From the NCBI GenBank assembly GCA_943704525.1, contig CALSCQ010001732.1:1-37119 (forward strand): DNA of 37,119 nucleotides. The letters run 5' to 3'. This DNA comes from Pigoraptor vietnamica. Its lineage: Eukaryota > Opisthokonta > Filasterea. The notes below the pieces were generated by a model. That model did not search any database, was not told where the DNA came from, and saw only the letters and a program-made list of their open reading frames with translations. Positions 19,828 through 30,294 of this stretch are shown one piece after another (the first letter of the stretch is position 1; each line of letters opens with the position of its first letter). Made by a program: the position numbers and the translations under genes.

Positions 19828-20022
19828 GATGCGTGTTTGTGTACCGCGTCCGGCGATGTGTGTTTGTGTGCGCGCGCACTTGTGCGTGTGCGTGTGCGTG
19901 AGTGCGTGCGTGTGTGCGTGTGCGTGTGTGAGTCTGATGTGCGTGTGTGTGCGTGTATGTGCGTGTCAATGTGCGTGTGCGTGTGTGTATGTGCGTGCAA
20001 CGTGCGTGCCAGTGTATGCGTG
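19828..20022. repeat. Interrupted TG/TGCG microsatellite
   Basis: About 200 bases of GTGTGCGTG-type dinucleotide repeat with scattered interruptions, on the plus strand. The long open frames across it on both strands are artefacts of the repeat. Confidence 0.85.
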
Positions 20023-20448
20023 CGGTTGACTGGGGCGAGTTGTATGCGTTCAGCCGTGTGTTTGTGGCTGAAGCGCGCCGAATATTCACGCCGTGTCAGA
20101 CGCAACACGTTTTGCGTTTTACGACAAAAAAAAAATTCAATCCCGGCGAGAAGTGGTCTCGAGTAATTACTTGAAGAGGACTGGATATTTTGCAAAAATT
20201 TGGTGGTTGTCAAATTATTTGACATGTTACCTCGATCAAGCGCAGAGCAAACGCATTGCGTTACAGCTGAGTGTGCGTGCGTGCGTGTCACTCTGCGTGT
20301 CGGCGGAGGGAAGAAGACTTGCGAAGAGGCCGTTCTGTGCGCAAACGCTATCCTTATGCTTTTCGCAAGTCTTTTTCAACGCTCTCCCTTGTGCTTTTTT
20401 CCCTTTTTTTTTCTTTTTTTCTTTTTTTTTTTTTTTTGTAACAGGCCC

Positions 20449-21237
20449 ATGGGGCGTGACATCATCTTCGTCGTGTACAAGACGGCCCTGGCGCCCCCCT
20501 CCGACGCAGCCTCCAAGGACGACACGGCAGAGAAGGACTGTAACGCTGCGAATGGCGATCTTTCTCCTCCCCTCAAGCGCCAGAAGACCGGGACAGTCGA
20601 AGGGGAATCCGGCGCCATCGACACGGGCACTGCCACCACCGACGCTGCGAATGAGACGTCGGATGTCGACTCAGAGGAAGAGGACGACGGCGTGTTCAGC
20701 GTTTCTTTGGGCTCTGGCGACGCGTGGCCCTATTACTGGCGCTGGCTGTGCATTGCCGCGTACCGCCGCGCTCAGTCTCTCCCCGGCAACGCAGTCGGAC
20801 GGCTGTCGAAGACGCACGTGCTGCGCTGCATCGAGGACGTGTGTGGTCCCCGTACGAGGCCGATGCCTATCTCGCGTAGTCGCGCGTACGAATCGTGCGC
20901 GATCCACATTTCGCTGCTGACGTCTGCGTCTTTCGTCCCCGCCATCTGCGCGGCTGGGCTCGGACCGCTCGTTGGCTTTGCGCACGTGCACTGGCACGCG
21001 TCGCTGAACGGCGAAATGGGCACGTCGTTGTGGCCCGATCTCATTAGGGATGCGGTGGTGATGTTTGAGCTGCTGATGCCGTACCTGGCAAGGTGTGAGG
21101 ACGACCTGCAGGGGACACCGTTTGACCGCGACTGTCACCATAACTGGACGAGGCGCGACGACACGCGCATGGACAAGCTTCTAGAGGCGTTCAAGAAGGC
21201 GGCAGCAATGCCTCACGTCACTGCGCACATTGAGTAA
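20449..21237 (+). CDS. Unrecognised protein with nuclear-localisation-like and acidic segments
   Basis: A single open exon of 262 residues ends in TAA, the only non-TGA stop among the eleven confident genes. I do not recognise the family. The first about 85 residues look disordered, with PLKRQKTG resembling a nuclear localisation signal and an acidic stretch DVDSEEEDDG. The rest looks folded, with WPYYWRWLCIAAYRR, HISLLTSASFVPAICAAG, GFAHVHWHASLNGEMG and a helix-rich, charged end. The ATG follows a long T tract and TAACAG, so an upstream exon is possible: 20224-20270 (starting MLPRSSAEQ, donor GTGTGC) would join in phase to 20445 and add a few residues. The 3' end lies in a 100-bp tandem duplication. 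Confidence 0.65.
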   Translation: MGRDIIFVVYKTALAPPSDAASKDDTAEKDCNAANGDLSPPLKRQKTGTVEGESGAIDTGTATTDAANETSDVDSEEEDDGVFSVSLGSGDAWPYYWRWLCIAAYRRAQSLPGNAVGRLSKTHVLRCIEDVCGPRTRPMPISRSRAYESCAIHISLLTSASFVPAICAAGLGPLVGFAHVHWHASLNGEMGTSLWPDLIRDAVVMFELLMPYLARCEDDLQGTPFDRDCHHNWTRRDDTRMDKLLEAFKKAAAMPHVTAHIE

Positions 21238-21406
21238 CGGATGCAGCGGCGTGGGACCGACGGCGTCTGGCATGCGACTCAACGGCATCAAGACCCTCCG
21301 TCCGCTATTGCTTCACGTCACTGCGCACATTGAGTGGCGGATCGTGCGATACGGCGACGGCATGCGATTCCGTCGGAGACAGTCCTTCCGTGCGCTATTG
21401 CCTTAG
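21211..21406 (+). repeat. 100-bp imperfect tandem duplication over a gene's 3' end
   Basis: Copy 1 (21211-21310) holds the last eight codons and TAA stop of the preceding gene. Copy 2 starts exactly 100 bases later. Both begin with C(C/T)TCACGTCACTGCGCACAT and end near CGCTATTGC, with the middle diverged. In copy 2 the stop is replaced (TTGAGTGGCGG). Confidence 0.85.
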
Positions 21407-22604
21407 TGCCCATTGTTTGATTGCATGGCTTGTCTTTGTCAGTTTGTATGGCTCGTTGTACTGTTCGTTTGCTCTGCCACTGAGCTTCTTCACCTTCTCT
21501 CTTTGTGCGTTGAAATGGTTTTCAGCGGCCCCTATAGTGTCGTTCTGCGTGTGTCCATGCCAGCGGGCATCTGTTGTCAGTTCTATTATCCCCCAATAGA
21601 CCTCTGTGCTTGCAGTAAAACGCTTCGGTATGTTGACTCGATACGACAGCACCCGCGAACACACGCAGGAAAAAAAAAAAAATCCAACATAATTAAATTT
21701 GCAGCCTCCGTCTATATACCACAAATAGACGTTGAAGAATGAAGAGGAACAAAGGAAGTCGCGGCACTTCCACTAGCAATGCAACACAAACATGGAGAGA
21801 CGAAGGAAGTTCGACACAGTTGACCGGAAGGCAGGTCACGTGCCTGGTTACCATGGCCCCACGTTCAGCCGGCAGTTCCGTGGCAACGGCGGACTTTGGG
21901 TATCAACCCGCGCATTTAGATTGCATTTTATCCAATTTTTCCAAAGGTTTCAGGCCGTGTCTCGAATGTCCGGACCGCCGAGTCCCAACTCTGGCTTCCT
22001 GGGTGACCATTGAACAAGCCGCGGAAAAAGGATGTTAAAATTGGGTCGTAGTCCAATGTCCGTCGCCCGGGCCACGGCACCCTTGTGTCCTAACAATACT
22101 GGCTGCGACCGGGCAGCTCGAAAGAAATCACTCTTTGTGCGAGGCCGATTGCATTAGACGAAGCCTCGCTGGCGTGCGTGGGGGCGTGTGTGAGTGAGAC
22201 ACGTGTGTGTGGGTTGCCGGTTCGATCACAGCGACCGCGGAGGCTACACTCTTCCTCAACGAGTTGTGTTTGCGTGTGTGCGTTTTGAGCGTGTTGTGGA
22301 TTGGGCCGGCGGGCGAACGCCTTTGCGACGCCTCAGTTGGAGCTTGGAAATGCTGTGACAGTGGCGGACTCAACGTGCGAGTAGCTGCGCGGTGGGCGCG
22401 AGGAGGTGCCTTCCTCTCTGGCGTGAGGCATCCGCGCACTGCGCCCGATCACACGCGCATGGAGCGCCACGGAGAATGACATAGAGCTGGACGCTTCGGC
22501 TTTGGGTGCGTAATTGCTGCCGCGGCTCTTCAAATGTCCAAGCGCTGGCGGTCTGTGGCACTGATGATTCGTGCACGTGACATCGCTCGCAGCCCGGACG
22601 CACA
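21407..22604. other. Gene-poor region upstream of the adenylyl cyclase gene
   Basis: Base composition is lower in GC than in the genes. It contains an A13-type run near 21670, a TATATA at 21713-21718, a weak ORF (21739-22038) described separately, and the presumed promoter of the cyclase gene. I see no exon that joins in phase to the cyclase start. Confidence 0.45.
21739..22038 (+). CDS. Weak hypothetical ORF of 99 codons
   Basis: An ATG-initiated frame ending in TAA starts about 20 bases after TATATA. The product (beginning MKRNKGSRGTSTSNATQTW) is basic and Ser/Thr-rich with no recognisable domain. A second ATG frame (21792-22013) overlaps it in another phase, and codon use differs from the confident genes. 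It could be a small single-exon gene, mobile-element debris or chance. Confidence 0.15.
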   Translation: MKRNKGSRGTSTSNATQTWRDEGSSTQLTGRQVTCLVTMAPRSAGSSVATADFGYQPAHLDCILSNFSKGFRPCLECPDRRVPTLASWVTIEQAAEKGC

Positions 22605-25600
22605 ATGGAGGGGTTCGTGTGTAGGCTTCTGCAAAGAAGCTACGCGGCGGGCGGCGGCATCACGCCACCGGTGAGTCTGCGGAACGTGTGCCGACAGCCG
22701 TGTCTCGCACTGTCCTGTTGCGAGAGCAATTGCCCCGCCGTTGCGTCACGCGATTTTTGCCTTGGCCTCTCGCATCTGAGACGGGGTGTTCGTGCAGGTC
22801 GTGCATCGCCACAAGGCGGCGGTGCTCGTGGCGGACCTCAGTGGCTTCACGAAGTTCACGGAAACAATAGCGCGCGACGAGCAAAATGGCACTGAGAAGC
22901 TCATGGAAATTCTCAACCGCATCTTTGCGATTGTTATCTCGTGCGTGTACGGCGAGGGCGGCGACATTCTGAAGTTTGCCGGCGACGCATTCCTCGCCGT
23001 CTTTCCCTATGACACCGACGACGGGCTCGAATGGTGCGTGGGGATATGCACCGTGTCTTTTGGTTGCACAGGGATGGCATGTGGCGCGGCGTAGTTCTGA
23101 CGGCGCATTTCCGTGCCCCAGCGAGTCAATGTCGGAGGCCATTTGCTCGGCGCTCTCCGCCGGGCTTGCGCTTCAGTCGAAGCTGGGCTCGTCGCAGGTC
23201 GGCGAAGTGCAGCTCCGATTACGTGTTGGCGTCGCCGCGGGCGAGTTCCAGGTAGGGGCTATACTGGCGCCGTCGCAGCGGCACCTGTCCTTCGTGGCCT
23301 GCGTGACGTGCGTGAGAGAAGCTGTGTCCTGACGCTCGCGATGCGTTTGTCGCAGGTACTGCATGTGGGCAACAACAGTGCGATGGAGATGGTCATGAGT
23401 GGGCCGGCTATTGAGGCGGCGAAGAAGTGCGAGGGCTCCGCCGAGTCGGGCCAGGTGCGTCTTGTTTCATTTCACGTCCTAATGCTTTGTGTTGGATTCG
23501 CGGAATCGCCCGCGTGGGTGCACGTCGTGACGTCTTCGCTGCTGCAGGTGGTTGCGGACAAGGACACGTGGGAGTGGGCATCGAGCAAGGGCGTCGTTAT
23601 TGGAAAGCAGGGCAACGTCGTGAACGGCGCATTGCGATCGTCGAACAACATGACGACGTCGCGCGGCGGCGTTCCCAATGGCCTCAGCAACAGGCGCACG
23701 AGCGCGATCCCCTCTCGGCCGCCGGGGCTCATTGCGAGCGGCTCGTGGGCGATGGCGGCGTCGAGCACGTCCGTGCACAGGAAAAGCATCGCGCAGAATT
23801 CGGACTTTAGCGGGAAGGTCACGGCGACGCAGAACGTGCTGATCAGCAGGCGGCGGTCGATCGTGGATCGCCTTGTCACGATGATCCGACCCGCGAGCAG
23901 TCGCTCGTCGCTCTCCAACGAAAAGTCCTCCGGCGCTGTGTTTAGCTACCTTGCGCCCACGCTCCCAGAGCTCGGCACTGGTCGCCGCAGTCGGTGGGTT
24001 CCCATGCAGCAAGCAGTGCTCACTCTGCACACACTGTGTTGTGGTACGGAACGCGCGCTTTGTTGGTGAATCTCACTCGTGGTTGCCCACTGTGCGCAGC
24101 GACGCAAATGCCCTGGACGACAGCGTCATGCGGCGCTATGTGCCGAAGCCGGTGCTCACGGCGCTTGATGCGAACCAGGGCGACATGTGGGTGTCGCACC
24201 TCCGCATTGTAACGGTCGTGTTCATCAAGATCGACCGAAAGCTCGACTTCACAGGTGAGGCGTCGCGAACTGCCGTTTGTCCAAATTGCTCTGTGCAGCG
24301 CTGCGTGTTGAAAGGACGAATCAGAGAGAAGGGAGCGGAATGCATACATTGTGGTGCCTGTACGCTCGCCGAGGAGAGGAGGGGGGGGGGGGGGGGGTTC
24401 CTCGGCGGCACGAGTGTGCGGGAACAGCGGGCTGATTTCTTGTTGCGCAGACGAGGAGACGCCCCGGCTGCTCCAGGGCGCGTTTGAGACGGTCTATCAG
24501 ACGACGACGGCGCTCGAGGGCCAGGTCAACAAGTTTGTCTGCTTTGACAAGGTGCGCAAACAGTGGCCTTTGTCAGCGGGTGGTGGTGGCGACCAACTGC
24601 GGCTGACTCTTCGTAAAAACAGGGCCCGACATTCCTCGTGGCGTTTGGCCTCCCGCCGCACAAGCACGAAAACGACGCGTTCCGCGGGCTCGTCGCTGCC
24701 GCCGGCATCCAGCGAGCGCTGCTCCTGCAGGGGCTTCCCTCGTCGATTGGCGTGACAACAGGTGCGTGCCAATTGTCGTGGCCGCGACAACGGTGCCCGC
24801 GCGGTGGAGTGCATTGCCTTTCTGACATGGTGGTGTGTGCGTGCTCGCAGGGCGCGTCTTTTGCGGCGTGCTCGGCAGCAGCCTCCGGCGCGAGTACACG
24901 GTGATTGGCGATTCCGTGAACCTTTCTGCCCGCCTGATGGTGGCCGGCGACGGGCACATTTTGTGCGACAAGGACACGCAGGAGGTGCGGGGACCGGCTG
25001 CTTGGCCCTCTGTTGTGGTTGCGGCGGCGGGTAGACCGTGTGATGGCATGTGTGCGTGCGTTTGCTCAAAGCGCCCCTCTTGTTTTGTTCCCGCGTGAGC
25101 AGAAGAGTCGCATGCCTGGCCTTGAGCGCAAGCCGGGCGTCCGTGTCAAGGGAAAGCGCGACGAGATTGAGGCGTACGTCATGCACAGCAACAACGAGAC
25201 GGCCATGAACGCATTCCCGGCCACCGACGACCCCAACCGCGCCAATGTGAGTGCCTCGCCGTTCTGGCCTGTGCGCATGTGCGTTGCACTCCCCACAGCC
25301 ACGGTGCTGACGTGGTTCCCGCACTGCAGCGCTCCGTGCGGCCGTCGCTCGCCGTGGCCGAGGACGACATGTCGGCGCTGAACAGCATCACGGGCCGCCG
25401 CATCTCGATGCTGTCTTCGTCTTCCGTGGAGTCGATGGTGCGCGTCGTGCGTGTGCGGCTGCCGCTCTTTGTTGCTCGCAGAGAAAACGCGCAGCGCTTG
25501 CGCAATGTCGCGTCCTTGTCCCCGCCCCTGGCAGGACCTGACTCTATTTTCCGCGCGCGCAGATGTCCCGCTTGAACCTGGAGCACATTCCCGTACGCAA

Positions 25601-28600
25601 GAGCACGGTGAGCGGCAAGCACCCGATCCTCCTCTCTGGCATCGAGTCGTCGCAGCGCGCGGCTCTACCGCAGGTGTCCTCGGTCGAGGGTGACTCGCGG
25701 AAGGGGGGCGTGCAGAGCGTGCTCGTGGGCCGCACCGAGGAGCTCCTGACCATTGAGCGCTCGCTCGAGTACTTTTTGAACGAGAAGACGGCGCCGGTGG
25801 TCGTGATCGAGGGCGGGCCGGGCGTGGGCAAGACGGCCATGGCCGTCCACCTGCGCGAGTACATGCGGCGGCTCCCGTCGCACTTTGGCGTGCACATCCT
25901 GCAGGGGCACGGCAGCAGCATGAACCGGCGCAGCAGCCACTACCTTGTGCGCGCGGTGCTCAAGAACCACTTCCGCGCCATCGGAAAGCGGTCCGTTCCC
26001 GACCAGCAGGCGTACGTGCGCGAGCTGATCAGCGGGCAGCCGCAGCTCATCGACAGCATTCCCCTGCTGAACGACGTCGTCAACCTCCAAATTCCCCCGA
26101 CGGAGGTCTCGTCGTGCCTCGCGGGCGCCGCGCGCGCGGACAAGACGCTCGGCCTCCTGCTTGCGCTGCTCGGCGCCATCGGAGAGCGCCACCCGACCAT
26201 TCTCTTTGTAGAGGATGCCCACTGGCTCGACCCGACGAGTTGGCAGCTGCTCGCGCGCGCCGTGCAGGAGCTCAAGTCGGTGATGATGGTGATTGTGTCG
26301 CGGCCGGGGCCCTGGACCAAGTCTGGCGCGCTCACAGTCGTCCGCTCGGTCGCCAGCATGGGCTCGGAGGCGCGCGTCAACGCGTCTGTAAGCGCGGGCG
26401 CGGGCGCCATGAACACTGCGAACGCGGCAAACTCGGCTGCGCTTGCGGCCGCCGTGCACGACGAGACGCGGCGAGTGAGCTCTGACGAGGACGACCCGGC
26501 CGCGCGCATGTGCGCAGGGCAGATCCTGGAGAGCGAGCGCCTCATACGGATATCGCTGGGGCCGCTGCAGCCGGCAGACACGATCATGCTGATTGCGCGG
26601 CGACTGGGCGTAGACGCCGAAGAAGTGCCCGAGGCCGTGCTCGACTTTGTCATGACGCGAGGTGGGTGCAAGAGGGAGGGGGGGGGGCTGTCGGTTGCGT
26701 GTTGTGTTGGGTGTGCGGTAGTAGTGTTGGCTGTGCGTGTTGCATGGCATGCGCGGCGCGCCGCTGGGACGTGCGAGTCGTTCTCATGTTTTGCTCACAC
26801 GGCGTGTGCATGCACACAGGCGAGGGCCACCCCCTCTTCACGGAAGAGCTGCTGCAGGCGCTGCGTGCGGCCAAAGTGATCTCCGTGGCGAACGGGCGAT
26901 GCATTCTGAACGCGGACATCAGCAGCAACTCGTCGCTGCACTCTGAGTTGCCGACGACCATCGAGGGCTTGCTGACGTCGCGCATTGACCAGCTCGACCC
27001 CGCGGCGTCGCTGGCCCTCAAGTGCGCGGCGGTGATTGGGCGCGAGTTTCATCTTTCCATGTTGCAGGCGATCATCCCCAACTACACTTCGATGGACGAG
27101 CTCCGCGGGTTCATGGCGGCGTTCGAGACGCTCGACCTCGTGCACCCGTCGTCCGAGTCACCCATGGTGTCCGGGTCGGTGCAGGCGGCGGGCGTGGGCA
27201 CGGGGGGCCCGCAGTTCACCGGCCGCAGCCACGCGAACTCGTCGAGCAGCGGCGGCGCGACGACGAACAGCCAGCGCACGACGGTGACGAACAGCTTCAA
27301 GAGCATCATTGACAGCCGCAAGGCGATCGCGTCGGTGGCCGAAGAGGGGTCGAACCTGACGCAGATTGGCGAGCTGTCGCCGCACGCCCCGGATGACGTC
27401 GTCGAAGAGGACGAGGCCAAACGGGTCAGCAAGTCGAACGTGCCCGAGGTGTACCTGTTCAAGCACGAAATGCTGCGCGAGACGGCGTACAACCTCCTCC
27501 TGCAGGCGCAGAGGAAGCTCCTGCACCGCAGCGCCGCCGTCTTCCTCGAGACGCACACGACGCAGCAGAGCCAGGCCCTCCACGCCATCGCGGCGTTTCA
27601 CTGGATCCAGGTGCGTGGCCCTTTGTTGGCGTTGCGCCGTGCGTTGTTCGCGCGCTGACCCCTACGTGTTTTGCCCTCGAAAACAGGCCGAGATGAAGCG
27701 GAACGCGCTGCCGCACCTGCTCGAGGCGTGCGAACTTGCGACGCGCAAGCACGCGTGCGTCGAGGCGATCATTTTCATCAAGGTGTGTGTGTGTGCCGAC
27801 AGATGTGATCGTCGTGGTTGTTTGTGGGATGTCCGCACGTGCGCACGTGACGTGCTCACGCCTTTTCCCGTCGGTCGTAGGACGCCGAGGCGATCATCGA
27901 GGAGGACGTCCAGCTCCGCGAGAAGCGCCCACTCAAGGCGAACCTGCGGCACAAGCTCGCCGTGCTCTCGCTCAACATGGGCCGCGTGAAGGAGTCGCTC
28001 GATTACCACGTCGAGGCCGCGCGCCTCCTCGACGGCTTTCCCAACACGCGCTTTGCGCGGCGGTCCAGCTGCGTGTTTGAGATGGCCCGCCTGTTGTTGC
28101 GGTGGCGGCCGTGGAGCGACCCGATCCTCTTCGGCAAGACGCGCGACGGGCTGCCGACGAAGGTCGACCGGTCCGGGGCGAGCACGTCGGAGACGAGCGG
28201 CTCGCTCATCCCGTTTGAACGCCACGGCACGAAGGCACGGGCGACGCGGCGGGAGCTCCGGCTTCGCCTGGACGTGTACACGACGTTTACCATGGCGGCG
28301 TACTACGCGAGTCGGAGCGACACGTTCTCGCTGTCTGTGCTGCGCTCCGTGAACATTATCCGGAAGCTGAAGGTGACGGACCCGCACTCGATTGCGGTGT
28401 ACTCTATGGCGAGCCTCATGTTCCAGCTGATGGGGTGGGACAGCCTCGCCGAGCGGTACCTGTCGGTCGCGCAGAAGGCGTCGGCGTCTATGGGCAACGG
28501 CTCGCAGGTAAGCGTGCTGAACTGCTGTGCGCGGACTGGCTCTCCCGTCGATTGTGTCGCCTGTTCCATGTTCAATGTCCCTTCGATTGCCGTTCCCACC

Positions 28601-30106
28601 TTCGCGTGGGGCTCGTCTACCCACCGCCCCACATTATTTTTGCCCGTTGCTCTTCGAAGTGCAACTGCGTGGGGGATTGCTCGTTCCGTGCCCCGTGATT
28701 GCCTGTGCTCACCACGCCGTGTGCTGTGCAGATTGCGCTCGTGCACTTTATCTGCGCCGTCGTCGTGTTCAACATGACGCGGCACCGCGACTGCAACGAC
28801 ATTTGCGAGAGGGGCCTCGCCGTCGCCGACGCCATCGACGACCGATTCCGCCAGGTGCGCCCCATTGACTCGTCTTTGTGATGCCGTGCGCGTGACCCGT
28901 GTCCGACTGCGCGCTAATGTCCGCTGGGGCTGGTTGCAGGTGGAGCTGCTGTACGTCAACACGGCGGCGCTCCTCCACCTGGCCGAGTACACGGTGGCAC
29001 GGGAAAAGTACGCGCGGCTCAAGGCGACGGCGGAGACGTCCATGGACGGACAGTTTGTGTACTACTGCAACTGCCTCGAGGTCGAGCTGCGCTACCAGAT
29101 GCCCGGCGGCCGCGACCACGCCATCACGCTGTTCGAGCACCTCCTCACCGACTCGCTCTTCCACTCGGACGACTGGGACCGCTTCGGAAAGAAGTGCGTT
29201 TACGCGCAGCTGGCTCGCGCGTACGCGCTGACGGGCAAGTACTCGCGCGCCCGCGAGATGCTCGTGCGCGCCGACGGCCTCGTCCCGAACATGAAGGCGC
29301 GCCACTTTTTGGCCATGTACGCCTTCCGCGCCCTGGCCGAGGCGTGGCTCATCATGGGCCTCGCGCACCCCGGCGACGTCGCGGTGGCCAAGTCGCTCAA
29401 GGACTCGTTTGCGCGCTTTGGGGACGCCTGCAAGCGCTTCAAGGCCGCCCAGCCGCGGCTGCTGCACTACGAGGGGCTCCGGCAGTACGGAAAAGGTGCG
29501 CTGTTGTTCGATTGTACCTGCGCGCTTGTGTTTTTATTTTTTTTTGCTTTTTTCTTTGGAGTCTCGTTGTGTGAGTGCTGACGCGACATCATTACGGGCG
29601 CAGGCAACAAGTCGGCCGCGTTGTCGCACCTCCGCCGCGCCGCGTCGTCCGCGCGCGCCCTTTCGATGCCGTTTGAGGAGGGGTGGGCGCTGATGCACGC
29701 GGAGTACATTCGCGCGGGCGGCAGCAACCAGGCCGCCACGGGGACGTCCAGCGCAAGCCTCACGGCCACCCCCAACCGGCGCGGCAAGAACAACAAGGTG
29801 CGTTGTCGTAACCAAAGTCCCGAAGGAACCGAGAAAGAAAGAAGGAAATGGAGATGCTAACGCGGCGTTTGTTTTTTTTTGTTTTTTTTTTTGTTTTTTC
29901 TCGCGCAGGTCCATCCCGCGGCTGTGGGTCGCACGCCGACAATCGAAGAGCTGCGCGACAGCGTGTGGAAGTCGCTCTTTGGGTCGCGCGACAAGCACGC
30001 CCTGCAATCGACGGCGCCAAAGCACATGCGGATCATGGCGGCGACGGGCTGCGAGTACCACAACCTGCTCGAAACCCACACGCACGCCGCCGTCGCAAGC
30101 ACCTGA
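22605..30106 (+). CDS. ADCY10: Soluble adenylyl cyclase (sAC/ADCY10 type)
   Basis: Makes cAMP from ATP; the animal enzyme is stimulated by bicarbonate and calcium. Nineteen exons: 22605-22670, 22798-23033, 23122-23251, 23356-23454, 23548-23993, 24100-24254, 24451-24551, 24623-24761, 24851-24984, 25103-25246, 25330-25437, 25563-26661, 26820-27610, 27687-27782, 27881-28507, 28732-28854, 28940-29495, 29604-29797, 29909-30106. They give 1,813 residues (human 1,610) and TGA. Catalytic domain C1 (about 25-200) has VLVADLSGFTKFTE with metal-binding D35, and GGDILKFAGDAFLAVF with K81 and D85. After a Ser-rich linker, C2 (about 355-540) has VNKFVCFDKGPTFLVAFGLP and EYTVIGDSVNLSARL with the Asn/Arg transition-state pair. 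The NTPase domain has the P-loop GGPGVGKT (about 670) and Walker B ILFVEDAHWLD (about 803). A helical, TPR-like C-terminus follows. No membrane segment is seen. Residues about 1065-1145 are a disordered insertion. Confidence 0.95.
24381..24397 (+). repeat. 17-base G run in a cyclase intron
   Basis: An unbroken G17 after GAGGAGAGGA, in the intron 24255-24450 of the adenylyl cyclase gene. A second run (G13, 2808-2820) lies in AP5M1 intron 9. Either could form a G-quadruplex or be length-variable. Confidence 0.85.
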
Positions 30107-30294
30107 CCCCGAGCCCCCTCGTCGCCCTAATCACTCGCATCCCGCACACAACACACGTGCGCGCGCGCGCGTACTCACACGCACATATGCACCAACTCGC
30201 GTTCACCCACCCGCGTGCGTCGTCACTAACAGCAAAGTATGTAAAATAGCCGCACACAAGGAACGAAACAAATTCAGGCCCAAAGGGACCCCCT

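Larger units (their letters stand above)
18903..20448. other. Gene-poor region with GCCGGC-dense DNA
   Basis: I find no supportable exon in these 1.5 kb. From 19090 to 19640 the palindrome GCCGGC and close variants recur (near 19106, 19119, 19127, 19248, 19619 and others), in DNA with mixed base composition unlike the neighbouring exons. It may be a decayed mobile element, but no transposase or terminal repeat is visible. A TG tract follows, and then, at about 20391-20438, a long T-rich tract ending TAACAG that looks like a splice acceptor for the gene starting at 20449. Confidence 0.5.

Noticed and set aside
20200-20448. Continuous N-terminal extension of the orphan protein through the T-rich tract
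   Set aside because: It would encode a long Phe run from a polypyrimidine tract that ends in TAACAG; this is more likely an intron end.
22205-22225. Second B-box-like GGTTCGATC
   Set aside because: No T-stem pairing and no acceptor stem; chance match.
25665-26750. Long minus-strand open frame (361 codons) opposite the adenylyl cyclase
   Set aside because: It is the antisense of a conserved NTPase exon; high GC at third positions leaves the opposite strand open. The product is His/Arg low complexity.
27662-28624. Minus-strand open frame of 320 codons in the cyclase C-terminal region
   Set aside because: Antisense shadow of exons 14 and 15 and crosses their introns; no domain.
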